A stretch of DNA of 64,000 nucleotides from contig NZ_CP121662.1 of NCBI RefSeq assembly GCF_029714285.1, positions 1,798,001 through 1,862,000 of the forward strand, in the 5' to 3' direction. The position numbers were made by a program, and so were the translations under genes. Positions within the stretch are counted from its first letter, which is position 1; every line of letters begins with the position of its first letter. This DNA is from Rhizobium sp. CB3090 (lineage in GTDB: Bacteria > Pseudomonadota > Alphaproteobacteria > Rhizobiales > Rhizobiaceae). Of the stretch, positions 8,275 through 15,857 are shown in pieces. The notes beneath the pieces were generated by a model that saw nothing but the letters and a program-made list of their open reading frames with translations, had not been told where the DNA came from and did no database searches.

Positions 8275-9452
8275 TCATTGAGCGTTGGTATTAATGGCCT
8301 GCGCCGTTGGCCCACCGGGTTTCTTGCGCGCCTTGAGGGCATCGACAAACTTCCGCCTGGCATGGGCCATGCACCCGACATGCGTGGCCCCTTTCAACGT
8401 GCGCCAGGCCTGATAGCCGTCACTCATCAAGATGCCGCGATAATCGCCAAGGAAGGCCTGCGGGTGTTCCTGTCCGCGACCAGGCTGATAATCGAACAAC
8501 ACGATCGGCTGTTTACTGTCTTCACCACTGCGATACGCCCACATGTATGAGGTGCTGGTGGGATCCTTGCCCTCTTCCTTCAGCACCTGGACTGTGGTCT
8601 CGTCACCATGGATGATCGTCTGCGATTGGAGCCGCAGTTTCAGCGCGTCGTAGATGCGAGCGAGGTGTTTCTCGCTCGAACCGATCACCCAGTGGCCGAG
8701 AGCACCACGGCTGACAGGGACGCCTGCACGCTCAAAGGCCTGCCTCAAGCGATAGAGCGGCGTGCCGTCGACATATTTATGGACGAGCGCGAAGGCCAGC
8801 GTCGAGGCCGTGGCGATGCTGCCGGGCAAGGGCTGCTTCGGCATCGGCGCGATGACAACAGGCGTGCTTATCCCGGTCCGGTCGCAGTTGCGGCATGCAT
8901 ATTTTGCCCGGACATTCTGCAGAACCGTGGCCTTCACCTCGATGTGAAGCTGCTCGGTCACCAACTCGCCCATACGATGCATCTGGTGGCTGCAGCACGG
9001 ACAGACCTTCTCGTCATCGGCAAGGTCATATTCGACGCGCTGGCGCGGCAGGTTTGCCGGCAGAGGCCTACGGCCGCGCTTCTTCCCTTCCGGTTTTTCG
9101 ACAGATGGCAATCCCGTGTCCGGCAAATCGGTGAGATCGATATCGTCGCCTTCGGCTTCATCCTCAAGGGCAACCTGTTCAGCTTCATTGAAGACGCGAT
9201 CAACGTGCTTCTCACTGCGCGGCGCAAACCGATGCAACTGCGCCAGCGCCAGTTCTTCCTCAAGCTTGAAGACGCGCTGCGCAAGGATATCCTTCTCGGC
9301 CTTCAGCGCGGCAATTTCGGCAGCATTCGCCGCCAAAAGCGCCATCAATTCTTCAACATCAGGGGTGCCGGTTCGAGTCATCGCATTCTTGAATCTGAAC
9401 CGGCACCCTCCGTCAACAGGCCTGCGACAAACGCTCTGCGTTTGCGCCGAAT

Positions 9453-9803
9453 TCACCCGACAAATTCATATTGCCGCACCGGATGGCGCACCATCGCGTC
9501 AATATCAATGCCGTCGAGAAGCCAATGCAATTGCTCGGCATCAAGCGACACCACAGCCTCCTGTCGCCGAGGCCAGCGGAACTTGTCTTCGGTCAGCGCT
9601 TTCAAAATTAGCACAAAGCCCGATCGATCAAAAAAGAGCAATTTCATCCGGGTGCGGCGACGATTGCAGAAGGCAAACACCGCCCGCTCGAACGGATTGA
9701 GGCCCATAGACTGCTCGACCAAAATCGCGAGGCCGTTGATCCCGGCCCTAAAGTCGATCGGTTCCAGATAGACACGCACATTGTCAGCCAGCCGGAACAT
9801 CAC
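9453..9803 (-). CDS. tnpB: IS66 accessory protein TnpB
   Basis: A 116-aa protein with the family signature across its length (VYLEPIDFRAGINGLAILV; NPFERAVFAFCNRRRTRMK; LLFFDRSGFVL). TnpB is required for IS66 transposition but is not the DDE enzyme. It overlaps tnpA by 4 bases upstream and tnpC by 4 bases downstream. Length and sequence appear complete. Confidence 0.93.
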   Translation of the reverse strand: MMFRLADNVRVYLEPIDFRAGINGLAILVEQSMGLNPFERAVFAFCNRRRTRMKLLFFDRSGFVLILKALTEDKFRWPRRQEAVVSLDAEQLHWLLDGIDIDAMVRHPVRQYEFVG

Positions 9804-10258
9804 AACGCCCCCAGCGCTTCGATCATCGCCGACAGAACCTCAGCATCCGCGTCTTCAAGCTCAAGCCGCACGCCGTTCGGCAGCGTCGCCTTCAAACGCA
9901 CCCGTAGCGATGTCGGTCGAGCCGACGGGGCCGGCAGCCGCGCAGTCGGCGCTGCCTCAACCACCGGAACGAAGGCCGACGGCGCGCAAGGCATAGCCGT
10001 CAACGCGTTCTCCGCCTGCTGGCGCTGACGCAGCCTGATCCAGTTGTGCAACTGATTGGCGTTGATCCCGTGTGCGAGCGCCAGGCCGGCAACCGATACC
10101 CCCGGCTCAAGGGCCGCATCAATCAAGCGATCCTTTTCAACAGGATCAAAACGCCGCTTCCCGTTGTGAAGAACTTTGATGACCCGAAGCTGCCCTGAAA
10201 TTCCCGTGCCATCCAATGTCATGTCCACAGTCTCCGTTGTGGACACAGAATCCCTCAA
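9800..10258 (-). CDS. tnpA: IS66 accessory protein TnpA
   Basis: A 152-aa protein with an IS3/IS66-type helix-turn-helix (GKRRFDPVEKDRLIDAAL and GVSVAGLALAHGINANQL), followed by a proline/alanine linker and a C-terminal segment ending SAMIEALGAL. It is the first gene of the IS66 operon. A start at an internal Met (MTLDGTG) is possible. It appears intact. Confidence 0.9.
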   Translation of the reverse strand: MRDSVSTTETVDMTLDGTGISGQLRVIKVLHNGKRRFDPVEKDRLIDAALEPGVSVAGLALAHGINANQLHNWIRLRQRQQAENALTAMPCAPSAFVPVVEAAPTARLPAPSARPTSLRVRLKATLPNGVRLELEDADAEVLSAMIEALGAL

Positions 10259-10299
10259 TGCTCCGTCAATGAACAGGTGCAGGGATTTGCGCGCTTACT

Positions 10300-10488
10300 G
10301 AGCTTCCAGCCGGCAATGCTTTCGCCGCAGAGGTTGCAGGTTACGACGGATGTGCGGTTGATACTGTCGAGGATGGACCGGCCGTATATCATGTCGAATT
10401 CCAGACGAAGGATGTCGATGAAACGCCCTGGCGTATGCTGGAGTACTATGGATCCTCTTCCGACGGTTCTCCCTCGATTTCAGAATGA
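10300..10488 (+). pseudogene. 3' coding fragment beyond IS66
   Basis: Directly outside the IS66 right end, an open frame of 62 codons reads ELPAGNAFAAEVAGYDGCAV, then YHVEFQTKDVDETPWRMLEYY, and stops at 10,488. The composition is that of a real protein C-terminus and it has no start of its own. It is on the same strand as the methyltransferase and its truncated partner at 6548, so it is probably the tail of that interrupted gene, although the missing target duplication means sequence may have been lost. Family not recognised. Confidence 0.5.
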
Positions 10489-10564
10489 AGCGGGAGATTG
10501 TTCAGATCCTGGTGTATGTATCCAGCGTTGCTGGCGTCCAAAGCCTGCCCATCAAAACTACGAT

Positions 10565-11413
10565 CTAATCTCCAGCAAGTTTGTGCACCGCCTTGATTAG
10601 TTCAGGCTCCAAACCAACCGCAAACGTGTAGCAGCGCGTACGGTTAAACTTTCGGCATGAACTGGTACCCGACGTTGTGATGCCAATGGCTTCCAATCCT
10701 TCGGGCCCCTCACGAAGCAACGGGCTGCCCGACGATCCCTTGTCCGCGGAACAATCAGTACGAAGACCACTTGCAATCACACCGTCCGTATTTTCGACCG
10801 ATCGGACATAACAATCGCCCAGAACACGCTCGTTCCAGTCATCGGGCAAGAAGTCGCCTTGGCGAATGGAAGCCGTCGTAATCTTGTCTCCCACTGAGAC
10901 TGGCCTCGAAGGCAAGTAATACGGTTCGAATTCGGTGACAGGTTCAGATAGCCGCATCACCACCCAATCGAATGGATCGTCCCAGGATTCGCGGCTCTCG
11001 TCAGGATGAATGAAAGATTGGACATCGACTTTGTGCCAAGTCGATCCTTTGCCGTCGCTCACTTCGAAAGCACATCGCGTTATCGTCATCGCCCCGGCGT
11101 ATTTGATCATGCTATTCTTGGGGTAGAGTGCATGGCGCGCGGTGACGACAATGTTCGCCTTGTAGAGAACGAAGGCGCTGGCCTCGTTGAAGGGGCACAT
11201 AATCCGACCGCTCGCACCAAACTTCTTCCGAGCTTCGTCCGAGGACAATCCATGTAACGCTGCGTATTGGTCGATGGCATGCCGATTGTCGGCGCCAATC
11301 GTTCCAGCCTTTGCTTCAGAAGCGCAAAGAAGCAATGCAATCAGAACTGTGGTCAGAAACTGCTGCGACCATGCAGCTAACATCACAAATAACGTCATCG
11401 ACAAACGTTGCAT
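10565..11413 (-). CDS. Exported trypsin-like serine protease (S1 family)
   Basis: A 282-aa protein with an N-terminal hydrophobic export segment (residues about 7-36, ending SEAKA). The chymotrypsin-fold triad is visible: His94 in VVTARHA, Asp149 in DPFDWVVM, and Ser228 in the GSSGSP active-site loop. Several cysteines suggest disulfides in an extracytoplasmic location. It starts 8 bases after the stop of the HlyD-type adaptor and is co-oriented with the whole secretion locus, so it is probably the last gene of that operon. A role in processing or releasing the giant surface protein is an inference from position only. Confidence 0.85.
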   Translation of the reverse strand: MQRLSMTLFVMLAAWSQQFLTTVLIALLLCASEAKAGTIGADNRHAIDQYAALHGLSSDEARKKFGASGRIMCPFNEASAFVLYKANIVVTARHALYPKNSMIKYAGAMTITRCAFEVSDGKGSTWHKVDVQSFIHPDESRESWDDPFDWVVMRLSEPVTEFEPYYLPSRPVSVGDKITTASIRQGDFLPDDWNERVLGDCYVRSVENTDGVIASGLRTDCSADKGSSGSPLLREGPEGLEAIGITTSGTSSCRKFNRTRCYTFAVGLEPELIKAVHKLAGD

Positions 11414-11421
11414 CTTACTCT

Positions 11422-12900
11422 CTATCTTTCCTGCATGGCCTCCGACGCCACTTCCGCCAGTGGCGAGAACAGATACTCGAGGATTCGCCTCCTCCCCGTC
11501 TTGATCTCGACCGTGGCGGCCATACCGGGTGATAGCGGCTGAAGCGCTCCATCGACATTGATCATTTCTGTGTCGGGCCTGACGGTCACAGGGAAAACCA
11601 GATTCTGGACCCGCTCGACATTGCCGATCGGAATGAGGCTCTGGAGCTGCTTCGCGGGCTCGCCCTCCATCTGCTGTGCGTCGGGCTCCGGAACAGCATC
11701 GGTCGCAACCGAGGTGACATGGCCGTGGACCACGCCATAGCGGGTGAACGGAAAGGCTTCGACCTTGATCACCGCCTCCTGTCCGGCCGAGACGAAGCCG
11801 ATGTCGCTGTTCGGCAGGAAGGCTTCGATCTCGAGGGCGGTGTCACCCGGCACGATGCGCATCAATTCGGAACCGGGATTGACCACCTGGCCGATGGTGG
11901 TGATGGCCGAGGCGGCAACAACGCCATCGATCGGACTTACGATCGTCATCGACTGGCGGCGCTTGCGCGCCTTGATCAACTGCTTTTCCAACTCGTCAGC
12001 CTGCTTTGCAGCATCGCCGAGCTTCTCGGCATTGTCGGCAACGAAAGCATGCAAGGCCTTTTCGCCTTCGCTCGTCGCAACGGCCAACGCTGCTTTTGCT
12101 TCTGCAAGTTGCCCAACTTCTTCGGCGAGATCGGTTTCCTCCTTCTGCTGCGTCTCGAGCGCGTCGATCACACCAGATTTCGAGCCGGCCGCCTGATCGA
12201 CCAGCGTCGATCGCATCGCAACCCGCTCGGCAAGCGTCGCGATCAATCTCTTGTGGGCATCGATCTTGGCGCTCAGCCGCTCGATCGTCGCCTGCTGCTG
12301 GTGGCGTTGGGCGGCGAGGTTGTCGAGGTTGGCATCGAGCTGGGCCAGATCGGCCGCGAAGATCGTCTGTTCCCGCGCACGAATATTGTCGGGCGTATCG
12401 GCAGGAAAGGACAACGGGGTTGCAGGCACCGTGCGGTCGCCAGTCCAAATGTCACCCGCGAGCCAGTTTCCCACCAGTACCAAGGCGGTGTCGCGTCGGG
12501 CAATCTCTGCGCGCAAGGCATGCAGATTGACGCTCAAGGCTTCTTCGTCGGATTTGAGTTCGGTCTCGTCGAGCTCGACGACGACGTCACCGGCCTTCAC
12601 CTTCGAACCGTTTACCACCGGGATCGACCTGACTTTACCAATCTCGATGGACTGGACGACCTTGACGCGACCCGTCGGCTGGAGCTTGCCCTGTGCCGTC
12701 GAGACGATATCGAACGTGCCGAGATAGCTCCACAACAAAGTGCTGCCGACGACGACGGCGATGAACCAGATGAAGGCCGTGCGGATCGGGGACGCCGGCG
12801 TCTCGAGGATTTCCAGTGCAGCCGGCAGGAACTCGTTTTCGATCCTGGTGCGGCGTCCTGGCCTTCTCGGGCGTTTCGGCGGCTTGATGACCTGGTTCAT
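11422..12900 (-). CDS. Type I secretion membrane-fusion protein (HlyD family)
   Basis: The periplasmic adaptor that links the ABC exporter to an outer-membrane TolC channel. The basic cytoplasmic N-terminus is followed by one membrane helix (about 42-60, FIWFIAVVVGSTLLWSYL). Then come a lipoyl/barrel half (VKVVQSIEIGKVRSIPVVNG), a long coiled-coil hairpin (about 170-310) and the second barrel (IVSPIDGVVAASAI) with a C-terminal PGMAATVEIKTGRRRILEYL motif typical of HlyD/PrtE. The ATG at 12,900 overlaps the exporter stop as ATGA; an in-frame upstream extension to 13,026 lies inside the exporter gene and is rejected. No TolC gene is in the window, so a housekeeping TolC must serve. Confidence 0.93.
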   Translation of the reverse strand: MNQVIKPPKRPRRPGRRTRIENEFLPAALEILETPASPIRTAFIWFIAVVVGSTLLWSYLGTFDIVSTAQGKLQPTGRVKVVQSIEIGKVRSIPVVNGSKVKAGDVVVELDETELKSDEEALSVNLHALRAEIARRDTALVLVGNWLAGDIWTGDRTVPATPLSFPADTPDNIRAREQTIFAADLAQLDANLDNLAAQRHQQQATIERLSAKIDAHKRLIATLAERVAMRSTLVDQAAGSKSGVIDALETQQKEETDLAEEVGQLAEAKAALAVATSEGEKALHAFVADNAEKLGDAAKQADELEKQLIKARKRRQSMTIVSPIDGVVAASAITTIGQVVNPGSELMRIVPGDTALEIEAFLPNSDIGFVSAGQEAVIKVEAFPFTRYGVVHGHVTSVATDAVPEPDAQQMEGEPAKQLQSLIPIGNVERVQNLVFPVTVRPDTEMINVDGALQPLSPGMAATVEIKTGRRRILEYLFSPLAEVASEAMQER

Positions 12901-15089
12901 GCCTGGTTGAGCCCTGTCTGCAATTGCCAGAGATGAGCGTAAAGACCATTCGGGCGCCCCAGGAGGCTGTCGTGACTGCCTTCCTCGACGATGCGGCCAT
13001 CTTTCATGCCGATAATGCGGTCGCAATGGCGGACGGTCGCCAGGCGGTGGGCAATGATGATGACCGTCCTGCCTTTGACGATTTCGCGCATGTTGGCGAG
13101 GATGATCCGTTCGCTCTCATAGTCGAGCGCGCTCGTCGCTTCGTCGAGGATGAGGATCGGCGGGTTGGTCGCAAGCGCTCTGGCGATCGCCAGCCGCTGC
13201 CGCTGGCCGCCGGAGAGATTGGCGCCGCGCTCCTCGATCAAGGTGTCGTAGCCCTTCGGCAGCTTGGCGATGAACTCGTCGGCTCCAGAAAGCCGTGCCA
13301 TTTGCATGGCGGCTGCCCGTGACATTGAAGGATTCACCAGACAGATGTTGTCGTGAATCGATCGGTTGAACAGCATGTTTTCCTGCAGGACGACGCCAAT
13401 GTTCGAGCGCAGCCAGGCCGGATCGACCTGGGCAATATCCTGACCATCGACAAAGACCTGACCACGGTTCGGGATATAGAAGCGCTGGACAAGCTTGGTG
13501 AGCGTCGACTTGCCGGATCCGGATGGGCCGACGATCCCAATCACTTCACCGGGCCGCACCGAGAAGGTGATGTCCCTGAGCACGTCCTGGCCGTCGGCGG
13601 AATAGCGGAAATTCACGCCCTTGAAGGCGATCGCCCCTCTTGGCTTCGGCAGGCTGATCGAGACGGCTGGCCGCGGTTCCGGCGGCGCGTTGAGGATGTC
13701 GGCAAGCCGCGCCACCGATACCTGCACCTGTTGGAAATCCTGCCATAGCTGCGAAAGACGCAGGATCGGTTGCGACACCTGTCCGGCGATCATGTTGAAC
13801 GCCACCAGTCCCCCGACCGTCAGCTCGCCATTGATGACCGCCTGGGCGCCGAACAGCAACAATGCCGCCGAGGTGATCTTGTTGACGTATTGGATGGCGT
13901 TCTGGCCCTTGGCGGCCAGCATGGTCGTCGCGAACGACGACTGAACATAGCCGGCGAGACGCTCTTCCCATTGCGCCGAGACCACCGGTTCGACGGCGGA
14001 GGCCTTCAAGGTCTGGACACCGACGACCGTCTCGACAAGAAGCTGCTGGCTGTAGGCGCCGCGCTCGAACTTCTCATCGATCTTTTCCTTCAGGAACGGC
14101 CGCACCAAGAAGCCAATTGCCAGATAGAAGGGGATTGAGGCGATCACGATCCAGGCTAGTTTGGCGGAATAGGAAAACAACACGAAGATGAAGACGATCG
14201 TGAAGATCAGGTCGAGACCGGAGAACAGCCCCTGCCCCGTCAGGAAGTTTCGGATCGTTTCCAGCTCACGAACACGCGCGATCGTCTGGCCGGTCGCCCG
14301 CGTCTCGAAATAGGAGAGCGGCAAGTTCAACAGGTGCCGGAACAGCCGACGCCCGAGTTCGACGTCGATGCGGTTCGTCGTGTGCGATAGCGCATAGGTT
14401 CGAAGATATTGCAGCGCCACATCGAAAAGCCCGACCGCCGCAAGCCCGACGACCAGCACGATCAGCGTCGAATAGCTGCGATGGGCAAGGACCTTGTCGA
14501 CCACCACCTGGAAGAACAGCGGCGTCACCAGCGCGAAGATCTGCACGATCAACGAGGCCAGCAGGACATGGCCGAAGGCATGGCGATAGCGCCAGATCGA
14601 CGGCAGAAACCAGCGGAACCCGAAATTCCCACGCGAGGATCCTGGCCCCGCCAGTCGGCGCTGCAGAAGGATGAAGTGCCCGGCCGTCTCTGCCAACACT
14701 TCGTGCGCTCCGAGATTGCGGATCGAGAAGTCGACGGGATCGATTATCCGGTAGGTGCCATCGGGCGTCACGCCACCAAATACGCCGAAGCGACCATCGG
14801 TCAAACAGACGATGGCGGGTGTCGGGAGCGTCCCGAGGCGGGTATCCGTGTGGATCTCGACATGCTTCGCTTTCAGGCCGACCAGTTTTGCCGCCCGCAG
14901 GAGATCGTTGCGCCCTGAAGCACTCGACAGAGCCAAGTCCCGTGCAAGGGCATTGGGATTGGAGGCGATACGATAGTAGCCGGCGATCGCAGCAATCGCC
15001 GCAAGGCCGCTGTCAGGGCCTTCTTTTTCCGCGGGGTTTGCCGACGCCTGCTCCGGCTCGGCAAGAGTTGGTTGCTCCACGGTCGTCAT
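12897..15089 (-). CDS. Type I secretion ABC exporter (HlyB-type)
   Basis: An inner-membrane ATPase that drives one-step export of the giant protein encoded upstream. Residues about 20-150 form a C39-peptidase-like domain in which the catalytic Cys is replaced (DSGLAAIAAIAGYY), as in HlyB, so it is a substrate-recognition and not a cleavage domain. The membrane domain spans about 165-450. The ATPase domain has Walker A GPSGSGKST near 521, LSGGQRQRLAIARAL near 621, Walker B ILILDEATSALD near 640 and the H-loop IIIAHRLAT near 675. The 730-aa length is typical. It follows a small exported protein by 36 bases and overlaps the adaptor gene by 4. Confidence 0.95.
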   Translation of the reverse strand: MTTVEQPTLAEPEQASANPAEKEGPDSGLAAIAAIAGYYRIASNPNALARDLALSSASGRNDLLRAAKLVGLKAKHVEIHTDTRLGTLPTPAIVCLTDGRFGVFGGVTPDGTYRIIDPVDFSIRNLGAHEVLAETAGHFILLQRRLAGPGSSRGNFGFRWFLPSIWRYRHAFGHVLLASLIVQIFALVTPLFFQVVVDKVLAHRSYSTLIVLVVGLAAVGLFDVALQYLRTYALSHTTNRIDVELGRRLFRHLLNLPLSYFETRATGQTIARVRELETIRNFLTGQGLFSGLDLIFTIVFIFVLFSYSAKLAWIVIASIPFYLAIGFLVRPFLKEKIDEKFERGAYSQQLLVETVVGVQTLKASAVEPVVSAQWEERLAGYVQSSFATTMLAAKGQNAIQYVNKITSAALLLFGAQAVINGELTVGGLVAFNMIAGQVSQPILRLSQLWQDFQQVQVSVARLADILNAPPEPRPAVSISLPKPRGAIAFKGVNFRYSADGQDVLRDITFSVRPGEVIGIVGPSGSGKSTLTKLVQRFYIPNRGQVFVDGQDIAQVDPAWLRSNIGVVLQENMLFNRSIHDNICLVNPSMSRAAAMQMARLSGADEFIAKLPKGYDTLIEERGANLSGGQRQRLAIARALATNPPILILDEATSALDYESERIILANMREIVKGRTVIIIAHRLATVRHCDRIIGMKDGRIVEEGSHDSLLGRPNGLYAHLWQLQTGLNQA

Positions 15090-15125
15090 CCGCAGATTCC
15101 GTAGGCCGGATCGTGGCGCCCGCTC

Positions 15126-15728
15126 TTATCGGCTACCGGCATCCGGAACCTCTATGTGCGCTGGATCGTAATCGAATTTCTCCAGGGCAGTTGCAAATGG
15201 AAACATCCATCGGTTGTCTGGGAAACGCCTCTGGATTTTCTGGAGGCGGCCATCGTTTGCTGATATCCAGATGTCGGCAGCCGCCTCGTATGGAAAGCTG
15301 CGCCAGGTAGCAGTGTAGTGGAGCTCAGCCTGATCACCGGCATGGTCCGGCTTGACGAGTTTGCAAGCGTTCCAGAGCGGTCCACGCTGGCCCATGCTTC
15401 CAGGAACCCCGCGTCTAAATCTCCGCCACTTGGTCGAAAACGCGTACTTCTCGTATATCTCCGCACCGATCGCACGGCTCTCGAAATGAGGCTTCAAACT
15501 TCCGTCGGGTTTGGCATTATAGGTATTGACCGCGAGCTGCGGGCTGTCCCAGGTCTTTCTCACCGCCTCGTCTACTGCCCTACAAGACAGATCCTCTGCA
15601 AAGACATCGGCCTTGGGCTGGCCGTGAGAGCCCAGATGCTTCCCTCCATTAGGTCCATGTAAAGTGGCCTCTGTGACGTTTGGGAAGAGCAGCAGCGCCG
15701 CAAACAGCATTGCTATTCGGAGTTTCAA
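15126..15728 (-). CDS. Small exported protein of the secretion locus (200 aa)
   Basis: An N-terminal signal peptide (KLRIAMLFAALLLFPNVTEA) leads to a soluble domain of about 178 residues with two cysteines (Cys49 and Cys122), possibly disulfide bonded, and a conserved-looking aromatic core (FEKYAFSTKW-like segments, ADIWISANDGRLQKIQRRF). I do not recognise the family. It sits between the giant substrate gene and the exporter, a place where accessory chaperones or surface-retention factors are found in other systems. Periplasmic location is likely; function unknown. Confidence 0.75.
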   Translation of the reverse strand: MKLRIAMLFAALLLFPNVTEATLHGPNGGKHLGSHGQPKADVFAEDLSCRAVDEAVRKTWDSPQLAVNTYNAKPDGSLKPHFESRAIGAEIYEKYAFSTKWRRFRRGVPGSMGQRGPLWNACKLVKPDHAGDQAELHYTATWRSFPYEAAADIWISANDGRLQKIQRRFPDNRWMFPFATALEKFDYDPAHIEVPDAGSR

Positions 15729-15810
15729 AAATTTGTCTCCATGTGCCGAGGCTCCGGTAGATACGGCAATCGACGTCCGCCTTGCCGATCAAGTTGATCG
15801 CAATCAAATG

Positions 15811-15847
15811 GCGGAATGCCGAACCCCGATTTGGCTCGGCATTCCGC
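15811..15847 (-). terminator. Strong hairpin between substrate gene and exporter genes
   Basis: gcggaatgccga and tcggcattccgc form a perfect 12-base-pair stem around a 13-base loop, 11 bases past the stop of the giant protein. There is no long T run after it on the minus strand, so it may act as a partial terminator or an mRNA-stabilising stem. That would let the substrate be expressed well above its exporter. Confidence 0.55.
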
Positions 15848-15857
15848 TTGCTGTTGA

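Larger units (their letters stand above)
7133..8291 (+). mobile_element. IS630-family insertion sequence nested in IS66 tnpC
   Basis: About 1159 bp, flanked by TA at 7131-7132 and 8292-8293, the target duplication of IS630/Tc1-like elements. The ends are imperfect inverted repeats sharing ctcaatgat near both tips (left taccgaggctcaatgat; right end reversed ataccaacgctcaatgat). It encodes one transposase in two overlapping frames. Excising the element and one TA restores the IS66 tnpC frame, which fixes the insertion point and the order of events: IS66 first, IS630 later. Confidence 0.9.
6631..9456 (-). pseudogene. tnpC: IS66 transposase TnpC, split by IS630
   Basis: The N-terminal part (9456 down to about 8294) has the coiled-coil, the CPCC zinc-finger region (KVCPCC, then YACRNC) and the start of the DDE core (HGDETTVQVL; later SDGYQAW). 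The C-terminal part (7130 down to 6631) has KFFDQLYRIE, the DNNLLERDIR motif and the LPFNF tail. Removing the IS630 plus one TA rejoins the frame exactly as AQAI-KFFDQLYRIE. The start is GTG at 9456, overlapping the tnpB stop as GTGA, or ATG at 9381 (MTRTGTPDVEELM). Inactive as it stands. Confidence 0.9.
6582..10298 (-). mobile_element. IS66-family insertion sequence (interrupted by IS630)
   Basis: The element is bounded by inverted repeats starting gtaagcgcgc at 6582 and, reversed, ending at 10,298; gtaagcg is the usual IS66 terminus. It carries the three IS66 genes in order tnpA, tnpB, tnpC on the minus strand, each overlapping the next by 4 bases. Without the nested IS630 it would be about 2.56 kb, a normal IS66 length. 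The flanking 8-mers (tctaagag left, tgagcttc right) do not match, so the usual 8-bp target duplication is absent and one junction was probably rearranged or deleted. tnpC is split, so the copy is unlikely to transpose by itself. Confidence 0.9.

Noticed and set aside
8608..9771. Long plus-strand open frame across IS66
   Set aside because: Antisense to tnpB and tnpC, which are certain by homology; long antisense frames are common in GC-rich DNA.
11719..12936. 405-codon plus-strand frame opposite the HlyD-type adaptor
   Set aside because: Shadow of the adaptor gene, whose domain order and ATGA overlap with the exporter are clear.
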